From: Ctena decussata
Taxonomy: Eukaryota; Mollusca; Bivalvia; Lucinida; Lucinidae
Reading direction: 5' to 3'
Length of the DNA: 64,000 bases
Assembly: GCA_963989385.1 (NCBI GenBank)
Contig: OZ022501.1
Coordinates: 98,502,979 to 98,566,978 of the forward strand
Shown here one piece after another: positions 1 to 11,170 of this stretch (within the stretch, counting starts at the first letter, position 1; each line of letters starts with the position of its first letter). A model generated the notes under the pieces. It saw only the letters and a list, made by a program, of their open reading frames with translations. It was not told where the DNA came from and did no database searches. The translations under genes and the position numbers were made by a program.

Positions 1-41
1 GGTGCACATGCCACTTTGTTGGTTTTCCCGTGTCGCAGCTC
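1..41. mobile_element. Right end of a palindromic MITE, cut by the window edge
   Basis: GGTGCACATGCCACTTTGTT followed by GGTTTTCCCGTGTCGCAGCTC, identical to 13784-13824. Confidence 0.85.
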
Positions 42-184
42 ATTTTTGTACATTTCGCATGTGGATTTTGGGGTATCTGTGAAAGTCGATCATATCGTTT
101 CTTGATTTTGTCTTTCATCTACTATAAAAAAACATCCGTTTTTTATATTTTTTGTATTTACTCTACATGTCGAACGAAATAAAA

Positions 185-435
185 AGGTAAAGATAAAGGT
201 TTCCGATAGCATAATAGCGGTATTGGGCAGTTGGGGCTTGAGACCCACTGTATCTTGGGCACAGCAGATGAAATGCGGACTCCCTTCACTTTCCCTGTCT
301 TATCCGTCCCTGATTCAAAAATGGTACCCGTTTACTGCTGGGTTGACACAGACAGTCTTCCAATCGTCGGATGGCGACAGTGAGCCGCGAATTCACAACT
401 TTCCGGCGGCTTTCTGAACCATAACCGAGCTTATC
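185..435 (-). mobile_element. tRNA-derived SINE (family 1), copy in duplication A
   Basis: On the minus strand it matches the SINE at 9984-10256: ACTGGAAGACT, AACCCAGCAGTAAACGGGTACC, a GGGAAAGTGAAGG stretch and the end GGAAACCTTTATC. The tRNA-like head is degenerate. Shared with copy B, so it predates the duplication. Confidence 0.7.
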
Positions 436-2264
436 TATCAACTAGAATTACATATTATAAGCCGTCTCATCAGGATTTTCACTGTTTGCACAGTGATTCT
501 TGATAAAAGGGTACAATTGTGAAAAAACCATGTCGCCAATGTTAAACAGACACACACACGAACATGCTTTAGCCTACATAGGTGATGTATTGCTATTTTT
601 GCAGTGTAATATATATATGAAAACCCTGTAGTATTCCCAGTTGGATTTAAGACGCTAAGCCTTGAATTTTTTACCATGCTTTTGTGTTTGGGTATGCTAT
701 TTTCGACTGTCGCAAGCAGAGTAGCTATAATAAACACCTTTAATAAACAAGGTTATTGCTACAAACAAGAACACATTTCTTTACCATTTAGAAATCCCAG
801 GTTGACCGATGTTTCGTGTAGTTCTATTCAGTTTCTAATCCATTCATTTACAAAAATAATTGAAAAAATTCCTTGTCGCCAAAATGCTACTTACCTACCG
901 TAACGATTTCTATGCCCCACCTATAAACAACAGTGAATGGATATCGTCATGGAAAATGAGTCTATTTTAGTACCAGGATATCCTTTGAAATGAAAATGGT
1001 AAGAACCAATTCATTTGTTACACTAAAATCGGAGTAAGAAGCTTTAAGTTTACATTTTCATTTGTCACTTTTCACAGCCTCCCATCCGTAATGGCCCTTT
1101 TCTGAAACATTAGTTCTTTTGCAAAATGCTTTCTATTAGTTTGCGAATGTGTAACATGGATGTGGTTTATAAAAACCTATTTCATGCCTCTGTGTTTTAT
1201 AACTTGTTCTGTTATAGCTGATTTATCCCATGTCCTCTCCCCTCCGTAACGGCTCCCCTCCGTAACTAAATCTTTGACCCAAAGCAACGTGGTGATTTAG
1301 AAGTAAGTATCACAGTCAAATGAAATACACGTTTCTTTGAAATAACAGAAAGCAGAAAAGAACGATTTCTGTCATCAGGGTTTCAGAATTTTTCAGATAT
1401 TTAAAAGGACTCCAGGTGATATATTTTGTACAATATATCAACTTAACGTGAGATCAACGTTAAAACACACATTTACTTACCGTTTTTTGTATATTCTGGT
1501 AAGCATAAATAGGGGGCAGGGATAAACAACATAACATGTGAACTTGCAGTCATTCAGTGCAGGTATGACCGACCAAATTGTGTCGTTATGGAGGGGAGAA
1601 AAACTCCATAAACTGACAGTTCACAAACATAATGCATTCATATGGAAGCTGATAGGTGGAAAGTCCAAGTGGACACAATCTAGTATTGAACCTACTATGC
1701 TTAAAAAGATCAAACAGTTTTTTTAATAAATATGTATGAAAATTATTTTGGCTGCTCCGTTACGGAGGGGAGCTGGTTAATTTGATCGTTCGATATGCGA
1801 GAAAAACAGAATTTTGATAAATGGTACTGGAAAAAGCTGGAAGAATACATCAGACCTCCTGTAACATAAACGTCTTATATAAACTGTACAGATCGGGCAT
1901 AGACACTTTGCAATAAAGAACTATGTTACGGAGGGGAGAAACTGTTATGGAGGGGAATCCAGGCGCTTAGAACAGCAGTCATATGAGTCCAGTTGCACGA
2001 GCAGTTATAATCACGTCCTGTCTGAGTGTTTACTATGAAACTGTAATTTTATTCTTAAAAAAAGGCCACTATGTTAAAAAAGCCCCTTCCAGTGTCATGG
2101 CGGAAAAGGTGCGAATTTTGATAAAAGGCAGCTAAATGCTATTAAAGTATCATGTATCCCAAAACTTACCTCGGGAATGTCATTTTAAGATCCATAAATT
2201 GTAGCATCACAGGCAGTTTATAAGAATGAAAATAAAGCCGATTCGTGACAACATTGTCTTTTGC

Positions 2265-2487
2265 GCTAACAAAGACACAGGTCAGCTTCATAAGGGCTGA
2301 AGAAAGCGATTTTATGTCCTTTATAACAGTATTTCACTCATATCAGGACGATGGAAGGGTGGTATTGAAAGGGTGTGTGCAATGGAATCCCAACTACAGT
2401 TGGGAAGATTTCCGCCTCCAGCGGGTCTCGAACCGGCTCCACCAGAACAGCAGGTCAGCACTTAGCCTACTGAGCTATCGGGATTCC
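2265..2487 (-). mobile_element. tRNA-derived SINE (family 3)
   Basis: On the minus strand the 5' end GGAATCCCGATAGCTCAGTAGG contains a pol III A box (TAGCTCAGTAGG), followed about 35 nt later by a B box (GGTTCGAGACC). The body after the tRNA part (CCATTGCACACA, then ATATGAGTGAAATACTGTTA) matches the copy at 62155-62400. Nested in the 3.5-kb transposon. A shorter body fragment lies at 47870-47900. Confidence 0.75.
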
Positions 2488-2536
2488 TCTCCTGCCCCCA
2501 ACCCCCTCGCCGTCCCCTCCTCCCCCCGCCCGCCAC

Positions 2537-2590
2537 TACATACCCCCCTCCCCCCCCCCCCAAAAAAAAAGAAACAAAAACAACAAAACA
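2537..2590 (+). repeat. Poly-C / poly-A low-complexity tract
   Basis: CCCCC-rich run followed by A-rich run; no coding sense. Confidence 0.9.
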
Positions 2591-4394
2591 AGAACGATAA
2601 AAGAGAACAGGTCCAAGGGAAGCAAGCTAGAGATAGCAACAATGCAATATTGCACATAAAGCCAGACAAAATAAGGCTTTTTTCTACATAAATACACGGG
2701 CAAACCAGAGCAACACCTAGACTCTCCAGGGACCACCGGAGGATATACGTGTATGTATACATATCCCCGAGTAGCCCAGGGAGTAACCGGGCACCACCCG
2801 AGTTCACACTTAAACGCTTATGCCGAAAGTGCTCATACTAAATCCATATATGATGTTTGTTAAAATGTCATATTTCAGTAGACTATCTGAACCACATATT
2901 TCCTAACATTATCACTGTGATACCCCCAAAACAGGAATTACTACATGTACATGACAACTCCAAGAATGCGTATCAAAAATGACCTTTCAAAGAGTCTGAA
3001 ATTTACGAAGTCAAGGAAGATACTGGAATTACAACGTGTCTTTTTACCGGTAATAAATAAGATAATGTTTGATGCACGTTAAACTTTCTACCCTCCGTAA
3101 CGAGAATCATTGTCGCAGAAAATGACAACAGAATGGTAGACAGGGCAGATTATGATTAGGTGCTATCTGTAGGTGTTCAAAATGTGGACAGCACTGACAA
3201 GTTCTAGATTTGATTTGGTTTTCATAATTTTTTTTACCCATGATGGAGGGTCGTATTTCGAATTCGTTGCTGTTAATGATATATTTGGTTGAAATACATG
3301 TAACAGTGTCATTGTATTAATATTGACTGTGCATCTCAACTGATATGTATTTAGAAGAGAAAAGGTTGCTATTAAGAAGATACGTCCCACTTCTAAGGAA
3401 TTTTTGTGAAAATAAAAATGCATATTTTGCATATGCTAAACGCACTCCCCTCCGTAACGAAAACGGTAGTTTGAGAAAATGTTCACAGTACACTTCCAAA
3501 TACCATATATCACTAAAAGTGTCATATAAAGTTACCATTGATAGGTTCGTGAGCTCTTTCATTCATAGGCTCTTTTAATTGCTTGGCTAATTTGTTCATT
3601 GCTAGGAAAGCAAATAGGGTAGTTTTATTCAATAGTTCGTTTAAAGAAAGCCTTCTTTTTTCATTTTAATGAACTATTTATATAGGATACTCAAAGTGAT
3701 CAATGTAATATAGAAATTACAGTTTTAGGTCAACACTGCGAAAAGAGAAACTATTCTGCAAACTACATACATTTTAGACCTGCCAAACCTGCGGCTATAT
3801 GCATTATGTGGTTATATCTCACCTCCGTAACGACGATTTTAACGCCATATTTTAACCTTAAACCATTTTTGTACCATTTACTTGGTGTGGGTAATATTTT
3901 GTATACATGGACAAGGGACTGTTTACTATCAAAAATTCATATCTTCGAAACAATGCAAGGAAGTTCATTTTTCAGATTTTGTTATTCCACAATTGTACCC
4001 TTTTTTCAAGAATCACTGTGCAATGATATGTCCGAATCTACTCGCTGTCCGAAGTCACCCGACTCTACCCTATTGTAACTCGGAAGGGGATGTTTGTTAC
4101 CTGCGGAGATATTCCCATTTCATTTTTCTAACTTTTATGGGAAAGCTGCACATAGACATATACAGAAACACGCATATGTCGCCTTAAATATGGAGAAAGT
4201 ATGTTTGTATTTTTCACTAGAAAAGAAATGCTTAAATGCTAAAAATGTTCTTTGCAACTGTCGGTGACATTATTATAGCGACATCATGATTACGTTATTA
4301 TGGCATAATTTTGGTTATGCTATATGACGTCATCGTCTGTATGACATTACCGAGGCACTTCAGATATTTAAATCACAAAATATATGCAAATTTT

Positions 4395-4600
4395 AAGAGT
4401 AACTACACTTCAGAAACTGACTGAATCAGATCCCAAACACTATCCCCAACATCAAAGGGAAAGACTGACAAAGACATCCCAACAAACAATAAATTACAAG
4501 TGATAAGCCGAGTTAGCAGCTCTTTCCCAAATAGGTGGCAACTCAGCTATCTTTATTGAACTAAATAATTTAGACCAACAGAAGGGTTACAGGAGACTAA
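4395..4600 (+). repeat. Dispersed repeat family R (copy A)
   Basis: Contains ACTGACTGAATCAGATCCCA and the TTCCCAAATAGGTGGCAACTC block. Related copies: 14655-14850, 16176-16600, 19985-20170, 21495-21620 and 36740-37010 on plus; 42765-43090 and 57740-58240 on minus. Non-coding. Confidence 0.75.
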
Positions 4601-4954
4601 GCAAATTATACGAAAATATATATATCAAGAATATATATATCAAGAATATATATAAAAATCTTATAGCTTGGGCAGATATCAGTGTATACAATTCCTTATG
4701 CTTAAGAAATGGAATAAGAAGAACAAGAGGGCCATGGTGGCCCTGAATCGCTCACCTGAGCATTAATCTGTTCACTGGCTCTGGTGAAGATTTATAAGAG
4801 TTTTTACCATACTAACATTTGACCTAGTTTTTGACCCGACATGACCCAGTTTCAAACTTGGCCTGGATATTGTAAGAATAAACATTCTGACACAGTTTCA
4901 TTGAGATTGGATCAAAATTGTGCCCTCTGGAGCGTATACAAGGTTGTTTTTATA

Positions 4955-6965
4955 TTTGACCTAGTGACCAAGTTTTTGACCCGACACGACCCAGTTTCAA
5001 ACTTTACCTAGATTTTATTAAGATAAACATTCTGACAGAGTTTCATGAAGATTGGATCAAAACTGTGCCCTCTAGGGTGTACACAAAGTTTTTCTATGAT
5101 TTGACTTTGAGCCGACGTGACTCAGTTTCATAGGGCGCTTAGATATATGGACAATAAACATTTTGACATAGTTTCATGAAGATTGGATCAAAACTATGCC
5201 TTCTAGTGCTTACACAACGTTTTTCTAAGATTTTACCTAGTGACCTAGTTTTTTACCCGACATGACCTACTTTCAAACTTGGCCGAGAGTTTATGAAGAT
5301 AAACATTCTGACAAAGTTTCATAAAGATTAGATCAAAACTGTGTCCTCTAGAGCGTACACAAGGTTTTTCTATGATTTGACCTAGTGACCTAGTTTTCGA
5401 CCCGACATGACCCAGTTTCAAACTTGTCCTACATATTATGAGGATAAACATTCTGACAAAGCTTCATGAACTTTGAATCAAAACTGTGCCTTCTAGAGCG
5501 CACACAAGGTTTTTCTAAGATTTGACCTAGTAACCTAGTTTATGACTCGACATGACCCAGTTTCAAACTTGGCCTAGAGTTTGTGGAGATAAACATTCTG
5601 ACAATGTTTCATAAAGATTGGATCAAAACTGTGTCCTCTAGAGCGTACACAAGGTTTTTCTATGATTTGACCTAGTGACCTAGTTTTTGACCCGTGGTGA
5701 CCCAGTTTCAAATTTATTCTAGATATTATAAGGATAAACATTCTGACAAAGTTTCATGAACTTTGGATGAAAACTGTGCCTTCTAGAGCGTACACAAGGT
5801 TTTTCTAAGATTTGACCTAGTGACCAAGTTTTTGACCCGACATGACCAAGGTTTAAAACTTATCCTACATATTATGAGGATAAACAGTCTGACAAAGTTT
5901 CATGAACTTTGGATCAAAACTGTGTCCTCTAGAGCGTACACAAGGTTTTTCTATGATTTGACCTAGTGACCTTGTTTTTGATCCGACATGACCTACTTTC
6001 AAACTTGGCCGAGAGTTTATGGAAGTAAACATTCTGACAAAGGTTCATAAAGATTAGATCAAAACTGTGTCCTCTAGAGCGTACACAAGGTTTTTCTATG
6101 ATTTGACCTAGTGACCTAGTTTTTGACCCGACATGACCCAGTTTCAAACTTGTCCTACATATTATGAGGATTAACATTCTGACAAAGTTTCATGAACTTT
6201 GGATCAAAACTGTGCCTTGTAGAGCGTACACAAGGCTTTTCTAAGATCTGACCTAGTGACCTAGTTTTTGACCCAACAAGACCCAGTTTCAAACTTGGCC
6301 TAGAATTTAAAGAAATAAACATTCTGACAATGTTTCATAAAGATTGAATCAAAACTGTGTCCTCTAGAGCATACACAATGTTTTTTCTATGATTTGACCT
6401 AGTGACCTAGTTTTAGACCCGACGTGACCCAGTTTTAAATTTGTACTAGATACTATGAGGATTAACATTCTGACAAAGTTTCATGAACTTTGGATGAAAA
6501 CTGTGCCCTCTAGAGCGTACACAAGGTTTTTCTAAGGTTTGACCTAGTGACCTAGTTTTTGATCTGACATGACCCAGTTTCAAACTTGGCCTAGATTTTA
6601 CAGAGATAAACATTCTGACAAAGGTTCATTAAGATGGAATCAAAATTGTGTCCTCTAGAGCGTACACAAGGTTTTTCTATGATTTGACCTAGTGACCTAG
6701 TTTTAGACCTGACGTAACCCAGTTTCGAACTTGTCCTAGATACTATGAGGATAAACATTTTGACAAAGTTTCATGAACTTTGGATGAAAAATGTGCCCTC
6801 TAGAGCGTACACAAGGTTTTTCTAAGATTTGACCTAGTGACCTAGTTTTTGACCCGACATGACCCAGTTTCGAACTTGGCCGAGATTTTATAAAGACTAA
6901 CATTCTGACAAAGTTTCATAAAGATTGGATCGAAACTGTGCCCGCTAGAGTGTACACAAGCAAAA
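4955..6965 (+). repeat. ~145-bp tandem array with dimeric higher-order pattern
   Basis: Units carry TTTGACCTAGTGACCTAGTT, CATGACCCAGTTTCAAACTT, AACATTCTGACAAAGTTTCAT and CTCTAGAGCGTACACAAGG. Neighbouring units often alternate between a TTATGAAG/AGATTGGATC type and a CATATTATGAGG/AACTTTGGATC type, so a period of about 290 bp is overlaid. Several open frames here are by-products of repetition. Confidence 0.9.
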
Positions 6966-6967
6966 GT

Positions 6968-7013
6968 TGACGGACGTCCGTCCGGACGTCCGGACGTGTG
7001 ACGGACGACGGAC
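6968..7013. repeat. GGACGTCC palindrome cluster
   Basis: Overlapping GGACGTCC/CCGGACGTCCGG palindromes followed by GACGGACGACGGAC near the right end of the 2.3-kb element. Self-complementary and strikingly GC-rich against an AT-rich background. Confidence 0.75.
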
Positions 7014-7625
7014 ATCAGGGTATCCCAAAAGCTCACCCTGAGCACTTCGTGCTCAGGTGAGCTAAAAACACAAAAGCTTGTTGCAAAGTGCTCATAGGAA
7101 ACAAGTCATGTACTATCGGGTGGTGCGGGGAGGGGGGAGAGGGTACATTTTTCATACGATTCACAATCGTTTTACACCTCCCCCACCCACTCTCCTCAAG
7201 TGACCGAGTCTCATCAGAAATTGCTTTCCAACCACGCCCCAAAGTAGATGACAGAACATATTACCTATTCTGGACTGCAAAGAACATTTCTCATTTGATG
7301 TTTTTGCTGTTTTTTTTTGCACATGCTCACGTAGATGCTGAATGGTCTATCTTAAAGGTGTAATGATAGTTAGAGGGGTGTTAGAGGGGTTTCGGGCACA
7401 GCCCACAAGAAGCTAAAGCAGTTAGCTGATGAAAGGCACCATGAGATCTGGGCCGAGGACCATGAGATCTGGGCCGAGGACTACAATTACTCCTTAGCGT
7501 TAGGGTCGCTCTTACTTTGAGGGAAGTAATTTGGGTCTCGAAAACTAGCATTTAGTAAGTATTTTTTATATCCCCGGTATACGAAGTATATAGGGGGTAT
7601 ATAGTTTTTGGTTTTTCCGTTAATA

Positions 7626-7627
<2 letters not shown>

Positions 7628-7687
<60 letters not shown>
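7628..7687 (+). repeat. (GT)n microsatellite
   Basis: About 30 GT units with one GTAT interruption at the end. Confidence 0.97.
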
Positions 7688-7690
<3 letters not shown>

Positions 7691-7699
7691 TAACATTTT

Positions 7700-8960
7700 T
7701 TCTGTCACAGATTTCTCAGGAACCACAATAGCTAGGATTTTGAAATTTGGTACAAACGTTGGGTATGACTAGTTGTACTGTGTAAGATACATTCAGCCTT
7801 CTCCCGCTTATCATTCCCTTTGTTTGTCCATTTTTTTTTTCTCTCCAATTAAATTTCTGTCACAGATTTCTCAGGAACCACAATAGCTAGGATTTTGAAA
7901 TTTGGTACAAATGTTGGGTATGACTAGTTGTACTGTGTAAGAGACAATCAGCCTTCTCCTGCTTAACATTCCCTTTGTTTGTCCATTTTTTCTTTCTCTC
8001 CAATTTAATTTCTGTCAAAGATTTCTCAGGAACCACAAAAGCTAGGATTTTGAAGTTTGGTACAAACGTTGGGTATGACTAGTTGTACCGTGGAAGAGTC
8101 AGTCAGCCTTATCCTTCTTATCATTCCCTTTGTTTGTCCATTTTTTTCTTTCTCTCCAATTAAATTTCTGTCACAGATTTCTCAGGAACCACAATAGCTA
8201 GGATTTTGAAAGTTGGTACCAACGTTGGGTATGAATAGTTGTACTGTGTAAGAGACAATCAGCCTTCTCCTGCTTATCATTCCCTTTGTTTCTCTATTTT
8301 TTCTTTATCTCCAATTAAATTTCTGTGACAGATTTCTCAGGAACCACAATAGCTAGGATTTTGAAATTTGGTACAAATGTTAGGTATGACTAGTTGTAGT
8401 TTGTAAGAGACAATCAGCCTTCTCCTGCTTATCATTCCCTTTGTTTGTCCATTTTTTCTGTCTCCCCAATTAAATTTCTGTCACAGATTTCTCAGGAACC
8501 ACAACAGCTAGGATTTATAAGGTTGGTACAAATGTTGGGTATAACTAGATGTACCGTATAAGGAACAATTAGCTTTCTTCTGCTTATCATTCCCTTTGTC
8601 CATTTTTTTCCCTCTCCAATTAAATTTCTATGATAGATTTCTCAGGAACAACTATACCTAGGTTTTTGAAATTTATTACAAACATTGAGTATGACTAGTT
8701 GTATCGTGTAAGAAAACATCAGCCTCCTCCTCCTTATCATTCCCTTTGTTTGTCCATTTCTTCTTTCTCTCCTTTGAAATTAAACTTTTTCTGTCCCAAG
8801 ATTTCTCAGGAACCACTACAGCTAGGATTTTGAAATTTGGTGCAAATATTGGGTATGACTAGTTGTATGGTGTAATAGAGTATCGGCCTCCTGCTTATCA
8901 TTCCCTTTGTTTGTCCATTTTTCTTTCTCTCCAGTTTATTTTTTGTCACAGTTTTCTCTG
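7700..8960 (+). repeat. ~156-bp tandem array
   Basis: About eight units with TTTCTGTCACAGATTTCTCAG, GAACCACAATAGCTAGG, GGGTATGACTAGTTGTACTG and ATCATTCCCTTTGTTTGTCC. Similarity falls off towards 9200. Confidence 0.92.
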
Positions 8961-9983
8961 TTCCTAAGAGAGCCACAGTCTTCAAATTTTGTTTACATCT
9001 TGAGAATGGTCAAGTTTATTGTAGGAAAGAAAATCAAAATGCTAAGATTTTTTTTGGCCTTCCTTTGCATTTTTTTCCTTTTTTCCATCTCTATCTCCAA
9101 TGGAATAAATGGTAAAATTTATGTCAAAGATTTCTCAGATTGCTGTGTGACTAGGTTTAGGTATAGGTTTAAATTGACTAGTTGGCATCATCTGGATGCT
9201 GCTGCTGACTTTAGGTCAAGGTCACTGACATAGAACTATATGTAAATTTGTGTAGAAATTTTGTGTTAAATTTGTATTTTCTTTAGATTACCTAATTTGC
9301 ATGTTTTAATGGAACCATTGTGTATTTGTCTAAAGGCCTTCCACTGGATTTGTAATAGATTGTCCATTCATATGTCTGTTATTTAACATTTGCTTTAAAG
9401 TTTTGTATTAAGTGTGTTTATATTAGGCGGTGGCGCTCGCCGGGGGTATACGTGAGCCTCTGCTCACATGCTCTTGTTTTAAACAGTTTAACGGATTGTG
9501 TACCTCTCAAAAGAGTTTGAAAAATATAATAGGAGAATGGGAGACCGCGTACACTCAGTTCCTGGTTAGTACTCTACCTAAAAGGGCAACCTAAAGCTCT
9601 GCTAGAACTATAGTACCATCAGCCTCATCAGTCAACCGAGCAAAGTTATGTTGAAAGTCATCTTAAACAGGACAAAACCCCAAACTGAAAAGATTATCGC
9701 TGAAGAGCAGGTACGCATAACGAGAGACACAGTAGCTGCATATATCAGGTAGGAGACGCCTACGTATTAACTCGCAGAAGCAGGTACCCCACCCCCCCTA
9801 CTGAGCCACCTCAACTCCTTGTGTCTCAAGAAATGGGATAGACAATGGTAACAGGAAAGAGATGACCGATGCAGCAAGAACTTACAGGAGCCAAAATAAT
9901 TTAAAAGAATTGAAGCAAAAATCCGCTGTCGCCATGACAAGTCAGATAAAAACTATTATTTGGCTGTATATTATATTGTCAGA

Positions 9984-10256
9984 GAGGCGCGGTAGCCGAG
10001 TGGTTAGAGTGGCTGGGCTATTGTGCAGAAAGTCACCGTAAGGTCGTGAGTGTGGTTCACTGTCGCCATATGGTGACTGGAAAACTTTCTCTGTCAACTC
10101 AGCAGTAAATGGGTACCTTTTTCGAATCAGGGAAGGATAAGGCAGCGAAAGGAGATAGATAGGCCCCGCCTTTGATCAGCTGTGCCCAATATAGTGGGTC
10201 TATAACCCCCACTGCCCCTACGGCTACAAGCTATGGGAAACCTTTACATTTACCTA
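9984..10256 (+). mobile_element. tRNA-derived SINE (family 1), insertion specific to copy A
   Basis: Starts GAGGCGCGGTAGCCGAGTGG with an A box (TAGCCGAGTGG) and a diverged B box around GTGGTTCACTGTCGCC. Flanked by TATTGTCAGA (9974-9983) and TAATGTCAGA (10257-10266), a 10-bp target duplication with one mismatch. Copy B has one unoccupied ATTGTCAGA near 15972. Confidence 0.85.
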
Positions 10257-10267
10257 TAATGTCAGAT

Positions 10268-11170
10268 TGTAGATATCCTATGGGCACTAATTGTGCCCCT
10301 CTTGTAGCTGATCTCAGTGTTTTAGTTCTGTTATGAGAGAGACCCTATGCTATCTCTTTCTGAGGATTCCTAATCTGAAGTTATTGACGCTTTCAATTCA
10401 TCTTCTTGGTATCGGGATGACCTTTTGGATATTGACAATAACTTCTTTGATAGCATGGTCAATCAATTTAACCCGTCTGAACTTCAGTTGTAAGGTCAGC
10501 ATCTCAGATACCGAGGCCTCATATTTGGATTTACATTTATATATATCGGATGGTTTTGTTACAATTAAAACTTATGATAAACAAGATTATTTTGATTTTG
10601 ATATTGTGAATGTTCCATTTTAGATGGTGATGCTCCTCATTTTATATCCTATGCTGTTTAAATTTCTCACGCTGTTCGTTTTGCTTGCGTGTCTAGCCAT
10701 GTTGATGACTTTAATATGCGTAATAAAGTTTTTACAGCAAAACTGCTCAAACAATATTATAAAGCTCCATAAACTTCGTAAAGTGTTTCCAAAATTTTAT
10801 TGACGGCATTTCGACCCTAGTGTCTCAGTATATTGTCGCATAGAAAACAGTTCTGTAAGGCCTTTCGGAACCTGAATTGTATGGCGACTTGGTGTATAAA
10901 TTCAGAAAAAAACAATTGGTAAAAAAATATGAATTTCCTTATCACTTTAAGAAGTTAATAATTCGATATCAAAGATTGGTTACAGTATAGATTTTTTTTG
11001 CGACTAACTGCATGCTTTGTGGTTAATCCAATCAAGGTTAACAACTTTGCTTACGTTTTCGATTACACGACGGCGTGTCAGGTCTCAGACTTTATGAAGG
11101 CACCAACCTTAACCCAACTTATTAGTAACACACACGGCTGGCGCCTGACTCCAGTTCCGGGACGTCCTTA
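10268..11170 (+). pseudogene. Decayed reverse-transcriptase fragment (copy A)
   Basis: Pieces of a retroelement polymerase are readable across all frames: ATGGGCACTAATTGTGCCCC (MGTNCAPL), a DDLLDIDNNFFDSMVN block containing the catalytic DD, SISDTEASYLDLHLYISDGF, YDKQDYFDFDIVNVPF, then YKFRKK and YEFPYHFKKLIIRY. At least three stops and several frame changes break it. The MGTNCAPL-type RT is widespread in molluscs and cnidarians; I do not assign it to a named class. A shared relic, so it was dead or dying before the segmental duplication. Confidence 0.75.

Larger units (their letters stand above)
895..3835. repeat. Dispersed CCCCTCCGTAACG motif array
   Basis: Copies or one-mismatch versions occur on plus at about 895, 1083, 1242, 1257, 3091, 3445 and 3820, and on minus at about 1584, 1755, 1925 and 1944. 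The copy at 1755-1767 is an inverted double site, CTCCGTTACGGAG. Left and right groups point one way and the central group the other. The TAACGG core resembles a MYB-type site. A transposase or accessory-protein binding role is inference. Confidence 0.8.
491..4018. mobile_element. 3.5-kb TIR DNA transposon with dispersed CCTCCGTAACG motifs, no transposase
   Basis: About 31-bp inverted ends (CAGTGATTCTTGA...AAAAGGGTACAATTGTG, one mismatch) bound 3528 bp. TGCA flanks it at 487-490 and 4019-4022, and copy B has a single TGCA at 14278-14281, which proves insertion. Because TGCA is palindromic next to CAGTG, the TSD length (0-4 bp) is formally ambiguous. No long ORF or transposase motif is visible. 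The interior carries roughly ten CCTCCGTAACG-type motifs and a tRNA-derived SINE. Superfamily not assigned. Confidence 0.85.
4724..7063. mobile_element. 2.3-kb tandem-repeat-containing non-autonomous element
   Basis: Starts CAAGAGGGCCATGGTGGCCC and has GCTCACCTGAGC near the left end, and GCTCACCCTGAGCACTTCGT then GCTCAGGTGAGCT at the right end, a hairpin. Copy B lacks it (single AA near 14967), giving a 2-bp AA target duplication at most. The interior is about 15 copies of a 145-bp unit. It belongs with tandem-repeat-bearing non-autonomous elements common in bivalves; the class (Helitron-like or MITE) is not settled. Confidence 0.82.
7568..9476. mobile_element. 1.9-kb tandem-repeat-containing non-autonomous element
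   Basis: Absent from copy B, where the T-run near 15470 is unbroken. Left end begins ATATCCCCGGTATACGAAG and folds with TATAGGGGGTATAT. The right end carries GGCGGTGGCGCTCGCCGGGG and CTCTTG. Flanking TTTT gives a possible 4-bp duplication but the T-run makes it uncertain. Contains a GT microsatellite and a 156-bp array. Confidence 0.78.

Noticed and set aside
2411..2487. tRNA gene on the minus strand
   Set aside because: A and B boxes are present but the cloverleaf is poor and a SINE body shared with 62155-62400 follows.
5245..6177. Repeated 68-82-codon minus-strand frames with similar protein sequences
   Set aside because: Similarity comes from the 145-bp tandem repeat; frames are interrupted in most units and the repeat length is not a multiple of three.
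8907..9233. 108-codon open frame with a hydrophobic N-terminus resembling a signal peptide
   Set aside because: It lies in degenerate copies of a 156-bp tandem repeat whose other units are not open.
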